From the NCBI GenBank assembly GCA_029876055.1, contig CM056874.1, positions 1,550,001 to 1,614,000 on the forward strand: a stretch of DNA of 64,000 nucleotides, in the 5' to 3' direction. Each line of letters starts with the position of its first letter. Positions within the stretch are counted from its first letter, which is position 1. This DNA comes from Madurella fahalii (Eukaryota > Ascomycota > Sordariomycetes > Sordariales). The position numbers were made by a program, and so were the translations under genes. Positions 43,525 to 55,461 of this stretch are shown here, piece by piece. Under the pieces are notes generated by a model. That model had not been told where the DNA came from. It worked only from the letters and a program-made list of their open reading frames with translations, and did not search any database.

Positions 43525-45585
43525 ATGCCGCTAGATGTCGACGCCGTTATCGAGATCTCTAGCGATATATCTGACGATAGCTAGCTCAGCGAACTCGGTA
43601 ATCTCGGCGGCAGCCGGTCCTGCAAATCGCTTGAATCCGGCAGTGTGGCCAGGACAGGTACAGGCTGGAAGTTCTCACCTATAAATGGGCCAAGGTGCTG
43701 ATACGTTTGAGCAGAAACAATGTCGACGCTACTCCCAGTGCTAGTGGCGATAACGACGTAGGGAGCCCCTCGGTTACCGGTGAGGCCGACCCCAATAATA
43801 GACCTCTACCAACCTAGCGGCAGCAGTCTCGGAACCCACCCCGCCGTAAAGCCGTCTACAGGGCCTCGGGTGCCCCGGGCACCCCAACCTCTCCAAAAGG
43901 CCTTCCGCGAGAATTGGCTCGCCCAACAGCCCAGAGCCCAAGCCCAGGCAGACACTCTGCCTAGCGGCTCTTCCGACACCGCGCAGAGTCCACGCAGCAC
44001 CGCCTCCAGCCTCGGAGCCGAGACACAGCAGCAGTCCAATAGCTACCGCCTTTCTCCGCCCAACAATCGTTGCGAAGACAACGACCAGGCGAGAGACCCA
44101 GAACGCCGTCATCCGCCGGTCCCGGACGAGAAAGCAGAGCATAATGAGGGTGGTCATGCCGGGCTGCCGCAAGTTCAAGAAAACCGGGCAAGCACACCAT
44201 TGTTGCCGGACGATGAGACCATTATCGATCTCGAGTCGGCGGATACCGAGCTACGCCCCGGTCCCGGAATCCATACAGCGCCGAATCCGATCGTAAGGTT
44301 GAAACACAGTAGCGGCCCGGTAGCTGCCACCTCTCTCCGCGCGATGGTCATGATGAGGGCAGCAGTCGCATGAGCGACCCAGAACAACGTAATCCTCTGG
44401 TGCCGGGCGACAGAGAGGAACCGCATAACGGCAGCTATGCCGTCCTACCGCCGCAAGCACAGGAGAGGGTAGCGGGTACACCGCGGTTATCCCACGATAG
44501 GAGTAGCAACGGCCGTAAGCTGGCTGGTGCCGAGCCATCCGCCCATCTATCCACGCAGCCATTTATACAGCTATCCGCCAGCCAGACCTGGGCTCACTTC
44601 CGGCGTCCTATCGGCCGTCGTCGATATTGCGATGCCGACGGGGACTTCTGCCCAACGGTTGGCAGCGCGCCGAGTACAGCGAGAAGGATGATGTTGCCGC
44701 CGCGCCGCACCGCAAGCGCCGCAGGGTGAGCTCTGTAACCCTTGCAACCGGGGGACAGCTTCTTAGTAGCAAGCCCGTCCAGAGACAGCGACTCTTCTTC
44801 AGGAGAGGCTCGGAGATCGTCCCGGCGCCCGAGGCGCCCGGGTAAGCGGGGCGCTACCCGCCTGCTGCCATCGTTACGAGAGTCTACCTTAGAAAGGGAC
44901 TCTGAGTTGGACAGAGCTACTGCCACAACGTTCGAGGAATAGCCCCTTGGGAATGCGGTCCTCAAGCACATTACGATAGACAGTTCGCCGCCTACTTTTG
45001 TAGTGAAGTTTACCTAGGACCCATGCGCAAAACACGGAATAGGGTACCGCGGGACAGAGGACCGAAGCTCCGTTTCCGCGGCCAAGCACCGCCCGGCAAA
45101 ACCGAGGAGCGCGAGATACGTAAAGGACAAGGACGCTGCAGCCGACTCCAAGCCAGCTTCAACTTCGTGGAGGGAGAGATATATGTCGGAGGACGATATG
45201 GAAAATCTGTTAGCTGGAGGAGCAGGGACTATCTTGGATCGCGATCGCTAAGCATTTCCCTGGGCGCACTGCCGGGGCTATTCAGGCGAGGTACCACACC
45301 AAGCTCAAGACTGCCGATCCCTCTCGAAACGGGACTCGGCGATTGTGCTATCACCCTCGGCCGCTGTCCCCAGTAGACGACGATGCCGGCGATGCCGGCG
45401 AGGAGGAAGAGTGGGAGGTGGAGATTTGTGACGACAGGAAGCTCGATGACAGCAGCCTTAAGCTCCTTATAAAGTGGAAAGGCGGGAAGGATATGTAGGA
45501 GCCTTACGAGAATGTGGCGGAGGCGGAGGCGCTTGACAGGTATAAACGCCTCCATGGCCAGGTCAGTGCAGATATTGTCTTGTGA
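43525..45585 (+). pseudogene. Chromodomain-protein pseudogene
   Basis: The ATG at 43525 starts MPLDVDAVIEISSDISDDS, then a TAG. Coding-like sequence continues in pieces (43780-44373, 44370-44729, 44627-44845 in different frames). It is Pro/Ser/Glu-rich, with a roughly 45-residue unit that occurs twice (about 44080-44225 and 44370-44505, each with a DPE[RQ]R...PVP/LVPG start). The end (about 45400-45585) encodes a chromodomain: WEVEICDDR, LKLLIKWKGGKDM, a TAG in place of the expected Trp, then EPYENVAEAEALDRYKRLHG. Chromodomains bind methylated histone H3 and are common in fungal transposon-borne or heterochromatin proteins. Several stops and shifts make it non-functional. The exact parent family is not recognised. 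Confidence 0.62.
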
Positions 45586-46925
45586 ATTACCTCGGCTGAG
45601 GAATAACGTCTGATTCCATGTTTAACTCGTGTTTTTCTCGTGTTTCCTGTAGCCTCTACAGATTGAATAGGATTCTACGTGTGGTCGCGCTCAGCACATC
45701 GCCTCAAAGTGACAGCCGCCTGTGACCCGGCCGGCACTACAAACGTTGAGCGGTAACGCATGCTGCTTATTCTGTCCTGAAGGGCTAGCAGGCTATGCTA
45801 GATGGCAATTAGGTGCAATCGACCGCTATATAACACTATCAAAAGATGGGACGTTGTTTGGTCTGCCCCCACAACGACCACAGAAGGCGTCATTGACGGA
45901 ACGAACGCCGAGCTTCGTGATACTCGGCGCAGCGGCCTGCGGCACTCGCCTCCTCACTATCCACCTTCACGAGTCGCGTCGTTGGCGGGGCACCAAATCG
46001 CAGCACACCTACCCTACGACAGGTATGTGCAGGTCGACCCCGGCGGCGGCGTCCTCACTTGACGACGCGCAATGCCGTCGGGCCCTACAAGTTTGATGCA
46101 CCGGGGATTTGGGTACATTTGGCTCTACGCCGGGGAGTGTGTGGCCCTCCAGATAGGGCGGTTTGCTATCCCAGCCGTGGAGCTTGTGCTGGCTTGCAAC
46201 GAAGTCGTGAACATCGTCGCAAAAATCTTGGCTGCACACCTTGACAGTGGACACTTCCTTCCCATTACTCGATCCCATACTCCGAAGCTGGCTCCTCAGG
46301 TGGCCGCCTTCCTGCGCTCTCAGCGGCATCAAGGGAGTGGGTAGGGGTCCGACCCCGGCAAGGCGACGCAAGGCGTACCGTACGCAAGAAGCGAGAGAAT
46401 CCGCAAACGCCACTCGGGGGTTCGGGCGGTAAGCAGCAGGAGTTCCGGCGCACGGCGGTGAGCGCGCCTGCAGCCCCGCATTCGGTGATGACGAACTGCG
46501 TCCCCAGCAGCGTCGCGTCCCCGGTTACGACTACCTTGCTGGTAGTGGTCGGCTCCTTGTGTTTGACGTACTCGGGCTATACGCCGTACCAGCCGCGTCA
46601 CGTCCCCGAGGATCTCCGCGGGCGGCCGGTGCGACGCGCTCGTGCCGATACTGATCTGGGGAACCGAAGCTAAGCTCAACAGACCACACCCCCACCTCCC
46701 CTGTTTCCCGGGTGTTCACGGGGACCGTCGAGGTTGGCAGTTAGCGACGTTCGCCGGGTACGCATGTAAGGCGGTGGCCGACCCCGGTGACGGGCCAGTG
46801 GGCTTCGACGCAATAGCCCAGCAGCTGCGGGCCGATCCCTGCGATCACCACCCCGTACGCTTCCTGGTCGGTCCTGGAATGGATATGCCTATGAATGCTA
46901 TTTCTGTCACCGGGAGTTCAACCAG
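45586..46925. other. Region without a supported gene
   Basis: Short overlapping ORFs on both strands exist, but none shows a recognisable motif or clear codon bias. Confidence 0.4.
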
Positions 46926-48175
46926 TTAAACAGCCTCAACCAGCATCATCCAAGAGGAGCCTCTTTGACGAACCCCACCGGGAGGTAAAAGATAGTGAAA
47001 ACTGTTCATTGCTAGATTATTCTGAACAAGACCGCTCATGAGGACGGCGCGTCTGCCTCGCCGCTCACCTGGCGATACGCGCGCTCCTCCTGGGCGGTCC
47101 TTCCACGTTTGCCGCCCCCAGCCGTCTTGCCGCCTTGCCGCCCGTCGTTTGGCAGGAGGCCGCTCGGTGATTTGGCCCACACCCGTATCTTGCGCCTTGG
47201 AATCACCGACGGCTGTGTCCGTGGCCCCGCCGCCGCCCGAGTTGCTCCCTAGCCCGTCTCTCCTTCTCTTCCGTTGTGGTGGGCTGGGTAAGCCGCCGGA
47301 AGGGCGGCGACGAGCCGAAGGCGGGTCGCATTGTGGCGCACCTGCGGCCTGTTTTGCGGCCTCGGTCGCCAGCGGGGCAGAATTATGCCTCCCAGATGAC
47401 ACGGGTGTGGGATCGTCGGCGGGGACGGGATTAGAGGGACTTTCACCACCCGCATCCTTCCGATCTGGGAAGATTTGTGGTGGGTCGACCTCGTTGCTCG
47501 GAGTCGATTCGGGTGACAGACAGGGGGAGAGAGGATGGCGGATTGGCTGGGGCGGGGTCGGTCGGACAGGATCTCCGGCGAATGCGTCGTCTGCGTCGGC
47601 TGGGGGGTCTGGCCGGCGCCAATACTTTCACTGTCGTATGTGAGTTCTAGGTTCCGTGCCGGAGTCATGAGTTCCTCTTCCCTCCTCCTATCCTTCTCGC
47701 GATTGTCGCGTACCAAGCCGTCGAAAAAGCTGATCAGGCAGTCGAATGCTATGGTTCTCGAGAGATGGCAAAATGCGGCACTCCGGGCAAATAGGTTATT
47801 GCTCTTTGAGAACGGATTTTCGTCCTCCATTTCCATGGATTTGCATCCAGGGAGCCCACACACTGGCCCGCGATTCAACAGCGAGTGCATCCTGTCGCTA
47901 ACCTCCTCCCAGGCAGCCTCGAGCTCGACGACTCGTTGGTCTCTCCTTTCGCCAAGTTTCGCGTGGAACGTATCTATGTCGTGGGACTCCTCCGCACAGG
48001 CGCGGACGTCGAAAAGGAAAGTGTGTGGCGATTGGATTGGGCATGTTCTGGTGTTGAACCGTTCGTGCAGCGTCGTGAAGAGGACGTCGGGCATGAGCTC
48101 AAACTTCCACCAGGCCAGCGCCACTCGCGATCGTACTCGTACTGCGGGGACGGCAAAACGCCATTCATCGTTGCT
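46926..48175 (-). CDS. Orphan gene with one homopolymer frameshift
   Basis: I do not recognise this protein. The - strand is open through NDEWRFAVPAVRVRSRVALA, WWKFELMPDVLFTTLHERF, DIDTFHAKLGERRDQRVVEL and NLFARSAAFCHLSRTIAFDC, a well-formed helical region with a WW/MP motif and Cys pairs. Near 47602-47607 (six G on the + strand) a one-base shift moves the coding frame: the original frame becomes low quality, while the other gives a proline/acidic linker (PADADDAFAGDPVRPTPP) and a basic C-terminus with KRKRRRDG- and PPAKRRAARRQDG-type clusters that resemble nuclear localisation signals, ending at 46926. The start is uncertain; no ATG is obvious between 48124 and 48290, so an upstream exon is likely. 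Either a sequencing error or a recent inactivation explains the shift. Confidence 0.45.
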
Positions 48176-48774
48176 TTGGCCGGCGCTGGTATGGATCCTT
48201 AGGGAGTGTGGAGGTGCCGGTCCGGGGCTGACGCGCGTGCTAGTGATGATGCTGGTGCTGATGCTGGTGCTGGCTTTCAGTCATCATCCTCAGGACGGGT
48301 CCATCCGCAAGAGCACGTCTCGCCTCTTCGCACCTTCGCGCCGTTCTGGATGCGAAGACTTCAATTTCTGCCGAAAAAATCTTGAATTTGGACGTGAAAA
48401 GGAGGGAGACAAAGCAGGAGATGCGGCGCCATTGATGTTCATCAAGTCCAGTGTCTGCCTGGGATAGCAGTCTTCTCATAACCGCCGAGGCATTCTCCAG
48501 CGCTTAGGCATTGGCTCTCAGTAAGGAGACTGACACGCGCACTCACGCGAAGGTGGGGAGAAGGTCAGGCAGAAAGCGCCCTGACTCCGAGCGTGTGTGT
48601 CTCATCAGCCAATGATCAGTTAGCTTTTTTAGGGGTTCAATGTACGTTGGGACGCGAATCACTTGGAGTGGCTGATACCCAGACGTTGAGACCAGCACTG
48701 TTTGATGACATCCAACGAGTCGCAGGCGCCGGGCTGCGGTGTCGAGAACGGGGCGCTGTTGCCTGGTGGACACA
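48176..48774. other. Intergenic region with GCTGGT-like tract
   Basis: A short GATGCTGGTGCTGATGCTGG-type tract lies at 48248-48280. No further gene is recognised; it may include an upstream exon of the orphan gene. Confidence 0.35.
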
Positions 48775-50085
48775 GGCAATGTAACCCATAATTACTTTAC
48801 ACCACAACTTCGTCAAAACAGGGCCAAATTTGACCATTTTCTCTGCTTTCTAATGCCCCGTAAGTGCTCCCTCCATCTCTATACAGTTCTTCAAGATCTG
48901 GGGGATCTGGTCTACCCAACGGTTAATTGAATCCTGGCTCAGCGCCTCCCAACCCTCCTCTGCAAGCTCCTTGACAATTGAGTCCACCCAACAAGGCCGT
49001 CTTCTTACATACTGCTTCGGCAACTGCCCTGCCTTCTCTATTGGTATAAATTCTGGGCTCAACGGACAGTTAAAGAAGCTCTTAAGGCCATTTTTCTTCT
49101 TCCATCTGGTAACAATATTAGATCTTTTTCTTCTGCCATGCCCAGAGTCATTGTCTTCCTCCAATACAAAAGAGTGTCCTGCCCGAAACCAGGAACCAAT
49201 AACAGGCTCGAGGATTTAGTCCCGATAGACTTGCATTGTCATCTTACTATTGTTATTACTCGGGATATTATACTAGATAAGATTACTCTTGAAGTCGTAG
49301 CTAACAGCAGCCTAATAGTAAAGCCGTTAGGGATCTTTCTTAGCCGGGCCCTCCTTTTCGACTATACAGTCTGGGTAATACCGCTCCTACGGCCGTCGAA
49401 GAACCCAGATCTTCCCTTGAGGACCCTAACTGAAGTGACATTCATCAGAGAACCTCATATGGTACCAGTCTTTCGGCTCTAGATACCTCTCCAACATTAC
49501 TCGGCTGTATTCTACCCGCTTGTCCTTAGATTATTGGGAGCGATATTGTCTCTCGCAGGCGATACAGTGACGAAAATTAAGCTCTCGAACTACCCGACGA
49601 ACTGTACGAGCAGAGACATCAATATCCAGGCTTGTAGCACTTGGAATTGCTTCCCAAGGAAGAGTACGGCCGTCGAACCCCCCCTGTTCAATATAGCGTT
49701 CGATCTGGATAAGAGCCTCGTGGTCGAGCTTCCTTTTCCGTCCCCGGGATCAGGGTAGTTTGAGTGGAAGGTTCGGGGGTTAAGTGTAGTATTTGAATGA
49801 CAAAGGAGCTGATAACCAGCAGTATGGCCCATCCCATGGAACCGGAAAACTTGCTCCTTGTAAAGGGCTTTCCCTGGCCAAGTTGGCCAGTAGAACGAAG
49901 GAAGTCGATAGTCCCTTGGACCCGACATTTCTTTGGTGTTGAATGATGTTGGAAGCCCATTGTTGCTAAGAAAATGTATGGTAAGAAGAGAGATAGCTGT
50001 CGATGATACATTTTATGGTGGTGTGGGCCAGGGTTCAGGGGGTAAAAACCGGTTTTGGTGTACGCGTTTTTTTGGCCAGAGGGAG
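48775..50085 (-). mobile_element. Second, decayed copy of the Tc1-like element
   Basis: The 50070-50085 end carries the same terminal bases as the 32.4-kb element (reverse complement begins CTCCCTCTGGCCAAAA). Homology to the transposase runs from about 49965 down to 48850. The other end is degenerate: sequence after the transposase stop resembles the first copy up to a TTTGGCCCTG block, but the TIR itself is no longer recognisable near 48775. Confidence 0.75.
48850..49965 (-). pseudogene. Tc1-like transposase pseudogene (second copy)
   Basis: It starts GFQHHSTPKKCRVQGTIDFL, parallel to GFIHHTTPKKSRVLGAI of the first copy, and ends with EEDNDSGHG, NCPLSPEFIPIEKAGQLPKQ and VDQIPQILKNCIEMEG. 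Here the third acidic residue motif reads SPEFIPIEK. The middle is broken by several frameshifts and stops, so it is more decayed than the 32.5-kb copy, and the two are clearly diverged, not a recent duplication. Confidence 0.78.
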
Positions 50086-50138
50086 GGTAGGTAGGTACCT
50101 AGTGTGGAGCCTGGCAAGCTTCTGCAAGGGCGTATCCC

Positions 50139-51322
50139 TCATTCGGGTTGCGCCCGTGGGACGCGCCTGTGGTCCAAGAGCCTGAGAACTCTGTCGTAGA
50201 ATCCGATTCGACCCTCGCCGTACAGCCAAAATGCATGAGAAAAAGCCTGCACCTCCTCGTCAGCTAACAGGACAGACAGCTTTGCATCCAACCGTAGTCT
50301 TTCCTCAACCCCACGAACGAGCTTTACGAATTCTGCACGAGCAAGACGCATGGCGACCCTGGACTCGGTCTCCTGGTAGAGTGGGCCATCCATGACGGAT
50401 GGGACGACCGAAAGCTCCTTGCTAAATTCGACCAGCTCCCATGGTCCGACGAATGCGCTTTCCCAGTCGATCACCGACAAGAAATCGTAGTTTTCGTCAA
50501 TAATGATATTGCTGCTGTAGAGGTCGGTGTGGATGAGGGGGAAAGGGCCGTCCTGGAAGGAAACCATCGAGCTAGATCTCGAATTCCTGACGGGAACGAA
50601 CGGATTGCTGCAAGAACCTCATCGGCTAGGTGTGCTGGGGTTCCGGGCCGTACAGTTGCCTCCTTGTAAGGGAATTTTGCCGTTTGTGCCCACGCCTCGA
50701 AGTATTGTGCTGCGGTGTCGAAAGGCCCCCCAATGCCTGAGATGGGCCCGACCTCATACGGTCCGCCACTGCAAACGATTGTCCCGATTTTGGGGAAGCG
50801 CACCGCCGCCATCTCGACCTGGATATCGGCCAGGGCTGCGTAGAACTTGTCCTTGAACAGCGAGGGCGTCTCTCCTTTGTGGACGTACCAACCGCCAAAG
50901 GAATCCATAGCCGTGTCACCGGGAATGAACTCCATCAGCATGAAAGCAGCGCCGACGCCGCTGGCCTCGCTCACGTCATAGGCAAAAACGCGTGGGACGG
51001 GAATGTTGGATCGCGATCTGACGGCCGCCATGGTATCAACTTCGTTCCGCAGGCGTTGGCAGGACTCTGGCGTCGGTGGCTCAAACTGAAGCCTGGCCAG
51101 CCATTGGCAGCCATCGTCGAAGACGACCCGCCTCACAACATGCAAACCGCCCATGTTGTACTCGAGAGAAAGCCAGCATGAACAATCAGCCCCTTCGAGT
51201 TCCCGTCAAGCCTTGCTTGCATATCGTTCGAGGGCCTCCCAGTCAATGAACGTAAGGGACTTTTCAAGCTCGACGGTGTCGGTTTTCCATTTCAGCTGCC
51301 GAGTAGAACTAGGAGTCGCCAT
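50139..51322 (-). pseudogene. Aminoglycoside-phosphotransferase-like (APH family) kinase pseudogene
   Basis: The ATG at 51322 begins MATPSSTRQLKWKTDTVELE. The frame reaches ERYASKA, then a TGA at 51206-51208 where an Arg codon is likely, and continues in the same frame (ELEGADCSCWLSLEYNMGG). The N-lobe contains GGLHVVRRVVFDDG and FMLMEFIPGD. Near 50565 a one-base shift separates it from the C-lobe, which keeps the catalytic loop HTDLYSSNIIID and the Mg-binding VIDWESAF. Fungal APH-like kinases are a large family of unknown substrates. Only one stop and one shift separate it from a full gene, so inactivation is recent or partly a sequence error. Confidence 0.78.
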
Positions 51323-52199
51323 GCTAGGACTGCAGACGCGCGAGGATAGAGGCTGGGCTTGACGAGTCTTTTCGGCGTGGTTCCTGCTGCGAATGGCAAA
51401 ATTGGCAAATTTTTTCGCCAACTTGTTGGGTCTAAGGTCACACAGCTTACGTACTCGTCGTGGCTCCCAAAACGCCCAATCCGACTAGCCATCTTGGTCT
51501 TCCATTTCGGCAGCAAGAGATGGGGCCGCGTGCGGTAACTGTCGGTGAGGCTGGACGGTGAGGGTTGCAGATTCGGCGACATTGATGCAGCAGCACAGAT
51601 CAATCAGTATTGGGCTGCCTCTACCGGCTGAACTGGTCGCTGCCACCCATACGAATGTGCGTCGAAGCCCTGCTCAGGATGGCTCAGGATGTCTCAGGAG
51701 GAATACTATGAATGGCTTAGACAGGCAGGCAGTGCTTGAAAGTCGGTGGAGTCCGACGAAATAAACACGTCAACTCTTCGCGAGGGTCTCGGCAGGGGGT
51801 CAGTTTTCTGCTACCTGTGTGATACCGGTTCCGGTATCTTTCCCAGGATTCCACACCTAGTCCAAGCACCTAGCCCAAGCTCCCTAAGCTGCAGCCCACT
51901 TACTTCTTACAGCTGTAGCTCCCTCTCTTCCTTACTGAATTGATCAACTACCTTTTGACTATATTCTGAATGCCCTCATTTCTGTGTGTATTGCGTATCA
52001 AATGGTAGCTGTGACGTAAGTTCGCTTGACCTCACCATCTTCTTCTTGATTGACGGCCTTACGGCTAGCTATCGCCATTCGGTAATTGGTCGAGACAACC
52101 ACCCTACCATTCTCACTACTGCGCCTGGCGAACTTTGGGTAGTCAGACCCGGTAACCAACTTCCTTTAAGCGAACCCCTTAGCGTTGAAAGGCAAGCTA
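51323..52199. other. Region without a supported gene
   Basis: No coding signal is recognised. It may contain the promoter of the APH-like gene at its left. Confidence 0.4.
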
Positions 52200-53357
52200 T
52201 CCAATTTTCTTTATATCATCAAGCTTGATCCGGATCACCACAGCAATGTTTAGAGTGATATCAAGAGATGTATTTCTATCAAGGTTGGCGAACTCTCGAG
52301 GGAGTTGCGCCATCCTTCTGAGCCAGAGGAGAAGGTCCGGCAAGTCTTTGTTCAGAGGTCCGGAGGAACTTCCCTGTAGGTGGGATTAGTTTGCGGAAGA
52401 CCTTAGAAAAAAGAGCCTCTCGGAGGTAGAGAAAACACTGGCGACTCTTCCCAAAGGGCTTCCGGGGATTTACACACGAATGCTGCGAGAAATTGGCCGG
52501 AGCCGGTGGGAGACTGCAGCTGCGATACTGCAATGGGTTGTTACCTCATTATGCTCATTGACCCTGGCTGAGCTCGCAGATGCTACGAACGTCCCAGCAT
52601 CTGATGTCTTTTCAAGAGATCAAAAAATTAGGGACCAAGTTCGATTCTACGGGTCGCTATTCACGGTGATAGATTACGAAGTAGAACTCGTTCACCAGTC
52701 TGCCAAGGATTACCTACAGCGCAAAGACCCTGATGAAGACGCAGTGTTGGACTGTTTCCGCGTGAAGAGGGAGGAGGCCAATTTGGTCCTCCTACGCCGT
52801 TGCTTCGAATATATCCGTCAGCCCCTTGAGTTTGGCCCCATCAGTCTGAACGATTCGACGTCCTCGCGCAACTTTCCGTTGCTGAATTACGCCGTCGTCA
52901 GCTGGCCGGAGTACGCTCGACTTTCACCAGAGACCGTGGCGGACATCTTTGATTTCAGTGGTCCCTTTTGCCTTGAGGGATCGAAGCTGTTCAAGCATTG
53001 GTGGCTATCTTACCGCTCCGGCCGAAGAGACAAAAGAGAACCGGAATCGGTTTCCCTCCTTCAAATGGCATCGTACTTCGGCATCGTGCCACTAGCTCGA
53101 AAGGTCCTTCACGACCCAGACTGGAAAAGAAATCTGTGCCTCGACAATGCCACTAAAGTTGTAGACGGCGAGAGATGGACGCCGCTGTTTTATGCTGGGT
53201 ACAAGTCAAAAGACGAAATGGTCCGGCTGCTCTTGCAGAATAGCGCGCGGATATTATGTCAACGGACAAGTATGGCCGGACGCCACTCTTGTTGGCCGCT
53301 CGGGACGTTGGTGAGGCGCTGGTGAAACTGCTAAAGAAGGTGCGCGTCCTCCTGTAA
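52200..53357 (+). pseudogene. NACHT-winged helix-ankyrin STAND gene, 3' fragment
   Basis: The sequence enters homology near 52210 (SDIKRCISIKVGELSRELRH), with a TAG and a frameshift at the A-run near 52408, then LATLPKGLPGIYTRMLREIG and LRKKSLSEVEKT, the winged-helix region found after fungal NACHT domains. From 52480 an open frame gives AAAILQWVVTSLCSLTLAEL, FTVIDYEVELVHQSAKDYL and a first ankyrin-like unit (ERWTPLFYAGYKSKDEMVRL). A one-base shift near 53247 moves the second ankyrin unit (KYGRTPLLLAARDVGEALVK) to another frame, which stops at 53357. The P-loop half is missing. It is a second STAND lineage distinct from the intact gene at 20.6-25.0 kb. Confidence 0.75.
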
Positions 53358-54518
53358 CGGCCAACTCGTCCAGGTCCGTAATGCCTGGGTAAAGGGGCGG
53401 GTCGGGAACGCAGAGGTCGTGGAGGACAGGCGCGGGCCTCTCCTAGGGGTCGGCCGGGCAAGGCAGGCAGCCTCACTGGGGTAATGTCTTGGTTGAAGAC
53501 GTGGTTGCGGGAAGGCGTCTAGTTCACGTAGAAGGAGCGGGCCCGGGACGTTGAGGCAGCGTACCACGATCCTGGCGTGTCAGTCCAGTCTAGCTCTATA
53601 TCGACGCCGCCCCCGCTGTGGCACGCTGCGCAGCTATACTCCTACATGCCCTCCGGCCTGCAATTCCCGTACCAGCGGGCAGGCTGCCGGGGCGAATCTT
53701 CCACGCGGGCACCCTTTCGCTCAGCTCGGTGAGTTCTAGCGCGGCGCTCCAATACCGGCCCCATAATTGGGTAACAAATTAATTGCCGCCCAGCGACCCT
53801 CGCATTGCGCCATACCTAACTGGAAACAAAGTCACGGCACACGGCTGCTGCCCAGTGCTCCCCTCTCTTTTCCCTACGTTACGAAGTTCAATTGCAATTT
53901 CCATTCCAGCGCTGTGGCTGATCAGGCCGTCTCCCTTCGCGCGTTTGTTTCAGTACATATTTGCCGTCTTCTGGCTCCGCCGCGGTGGTGGCGGTTCCAC
54001 GACGCACCATGACATGTCAGCTACGCGACGCGGCGATCGATGCTCGAGTCACAAAATTGCAACAGGAAGTTGACGGCGTCATTACAGCGCTGACCAGAAC
54101 TGAGCGGGCTGCGCAGTCACGCAGTGTGCCTACGAGGGGGGAGTACCGGCACTTCAAGATCATCTTCTCAGAAATGAGCAGAGAATCCAGCAACTGCAAC
54201 GAGAGAACGAGGGAATTCTAAAGAATATCGAACGGCTGCCATCCATGGATCCCACGGGCTCCGCGGGTAGCGGCCGAGAAATCTCGCTCTCCTTAAGGTC
54301 TGGTGTCTGTCTGTCCTGTTTGCCTCGGTGTTACTGAGCCCCCTGAGGACTGCTTAGCTCTTCGCCTCGCCTCTGCAAGAGTAATTTTCCTTCTCGTCTC
54401 CTGGATTGCCTTCTTCAGATCCAGCTCAGTCTCTCGCCTCCTGTCGTTCGCTGTGGTGGGCTCCTCGTTAGCAGGTTATGAGGCAACTCCACCTGCTGAA
54501 AACAGCATAAGACAGCCC
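53358..54518. other. Region without a supported gene
   Basis: A short frame at 54009-54221 has coiled-coil-like composition (RVTKLQQEVDGVITALTR) but no context. Otherwise nothing is recognised. Confidence 0.35.
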
Positions 54519-54600
54519 GCCCGGCTAGCTTAGTTGGAAGAGCGTGAGGCTTTTAAGAAAGGAGACCTCAAGGTCGGGGGTTCGAGCCCCCCGCCGGGCG
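54519..54600 (+). tRNA. tRNA-Lys(UUU) with a 9-nt intron
   Basis: Acceptor arms GCCCGGC (54519-54525) and GCCGGGC (54593-54599) pair fully, followed by discriminator G. The D-arm (A box TAGCTTAGTTGG), a TGAGG/CCTCA anticodon stem with loop CTTTTA, and a T-arm GGGGG-TTCGAGC-CCCCC (B box) are all present. The anticodon is TTT. Nine extra bases after position 37 form a canonical-site intron. T-runs at 54601-54606 and 54610-54621 would terminate RNA polymerase III. Confidence 0.92.
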
Positions 54601-54621
54601 TTTTTTGCGTTTTTTTTTTTT
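54601..54621 (+). terminator. RNA polymerase III T-run terminator
   Basis: Six T directly after the tRNA 3' end, and a longer T-run a few bases on, are the usual Pol III stop signals. Confidence 0.8.
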
Positions 54622-55461
54622 CCTCCCCTGGCTCTAATCATGAGCCTAACCATCAAGATCGGGTGAACCCCCGTCGGGCAAATTTTTCCCCTGGCTCCTG
54701 ACCGCATCCTCTGGAGATACTTCTTCTCCCTTTCTTGGCAGAGGCGACCGGCAATGGAGAAATGCCAGACAAAAGCTTTGTGACGAGCGAGCAATACTGA
54801 TCAGGTTAAATGGCACTGCAAATACCACTCAATTGTTCGAATCTAAAGCTAAGGAAAAAGAAGAAAAAGGGGGAGAGGCTGCAGGCGCGCATCGGCGGAA
54901 GAACTAGTTAGCGTCGTTGAGCCAGAATTCCACACATGCTCCACATCATGCATTCTCCGTCGCAAGCTTGGAAGAGCAGTTGGAGGAGGATACTATAGAT
55001 AAACTTGTGCCAGGAACTGCGTTACCTCTCTACTCTAAAAATACACCAGCAGATAAGGAATTGCATATACATTGAGGCTATTCATACTTCCCGAGGAGGA
55101 CGGGTTTTCCTGAGCAGGGCAGTCCCAGGTGTGGTGGGCACATACGCTGCTCACGTGCGCTAGCCCCACTTGCTCTAGCATTGAACCCCTTGACCGCAAG
55201 ATTCTAGCTTCTCTTCCTTTTCTCCCCATATTGTGATTTTACACAATTGAGTGGTATTTGCAGCGGCCTTGAACCTAATATATGTCGCTCGTCCGTAACA
55301 CAAGGCGAGATTTGCTTAGCTATATCGCGGTCAAGCCCTCCCGTCTAATCTCTAGAACATCCTTGCTGCCTTCATAGTCGGCGACAACTCCTTGTATATA
55401 CAAAGTCGCCCAACAGTCCCAATGCCCTTTCCGCTTGCCCACTTCTCTATGTTCTATAACG
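54622..55461. other. Region without a supported gene
   Basis: No coding or structural signal is recognised apart from short chance ORFs. Confidence 0.4.

Noticed and set aside
47535..48467. 310-aa + strand ORF
   Set aside because: Antisense to a frame with clearer coding character on the - strand.
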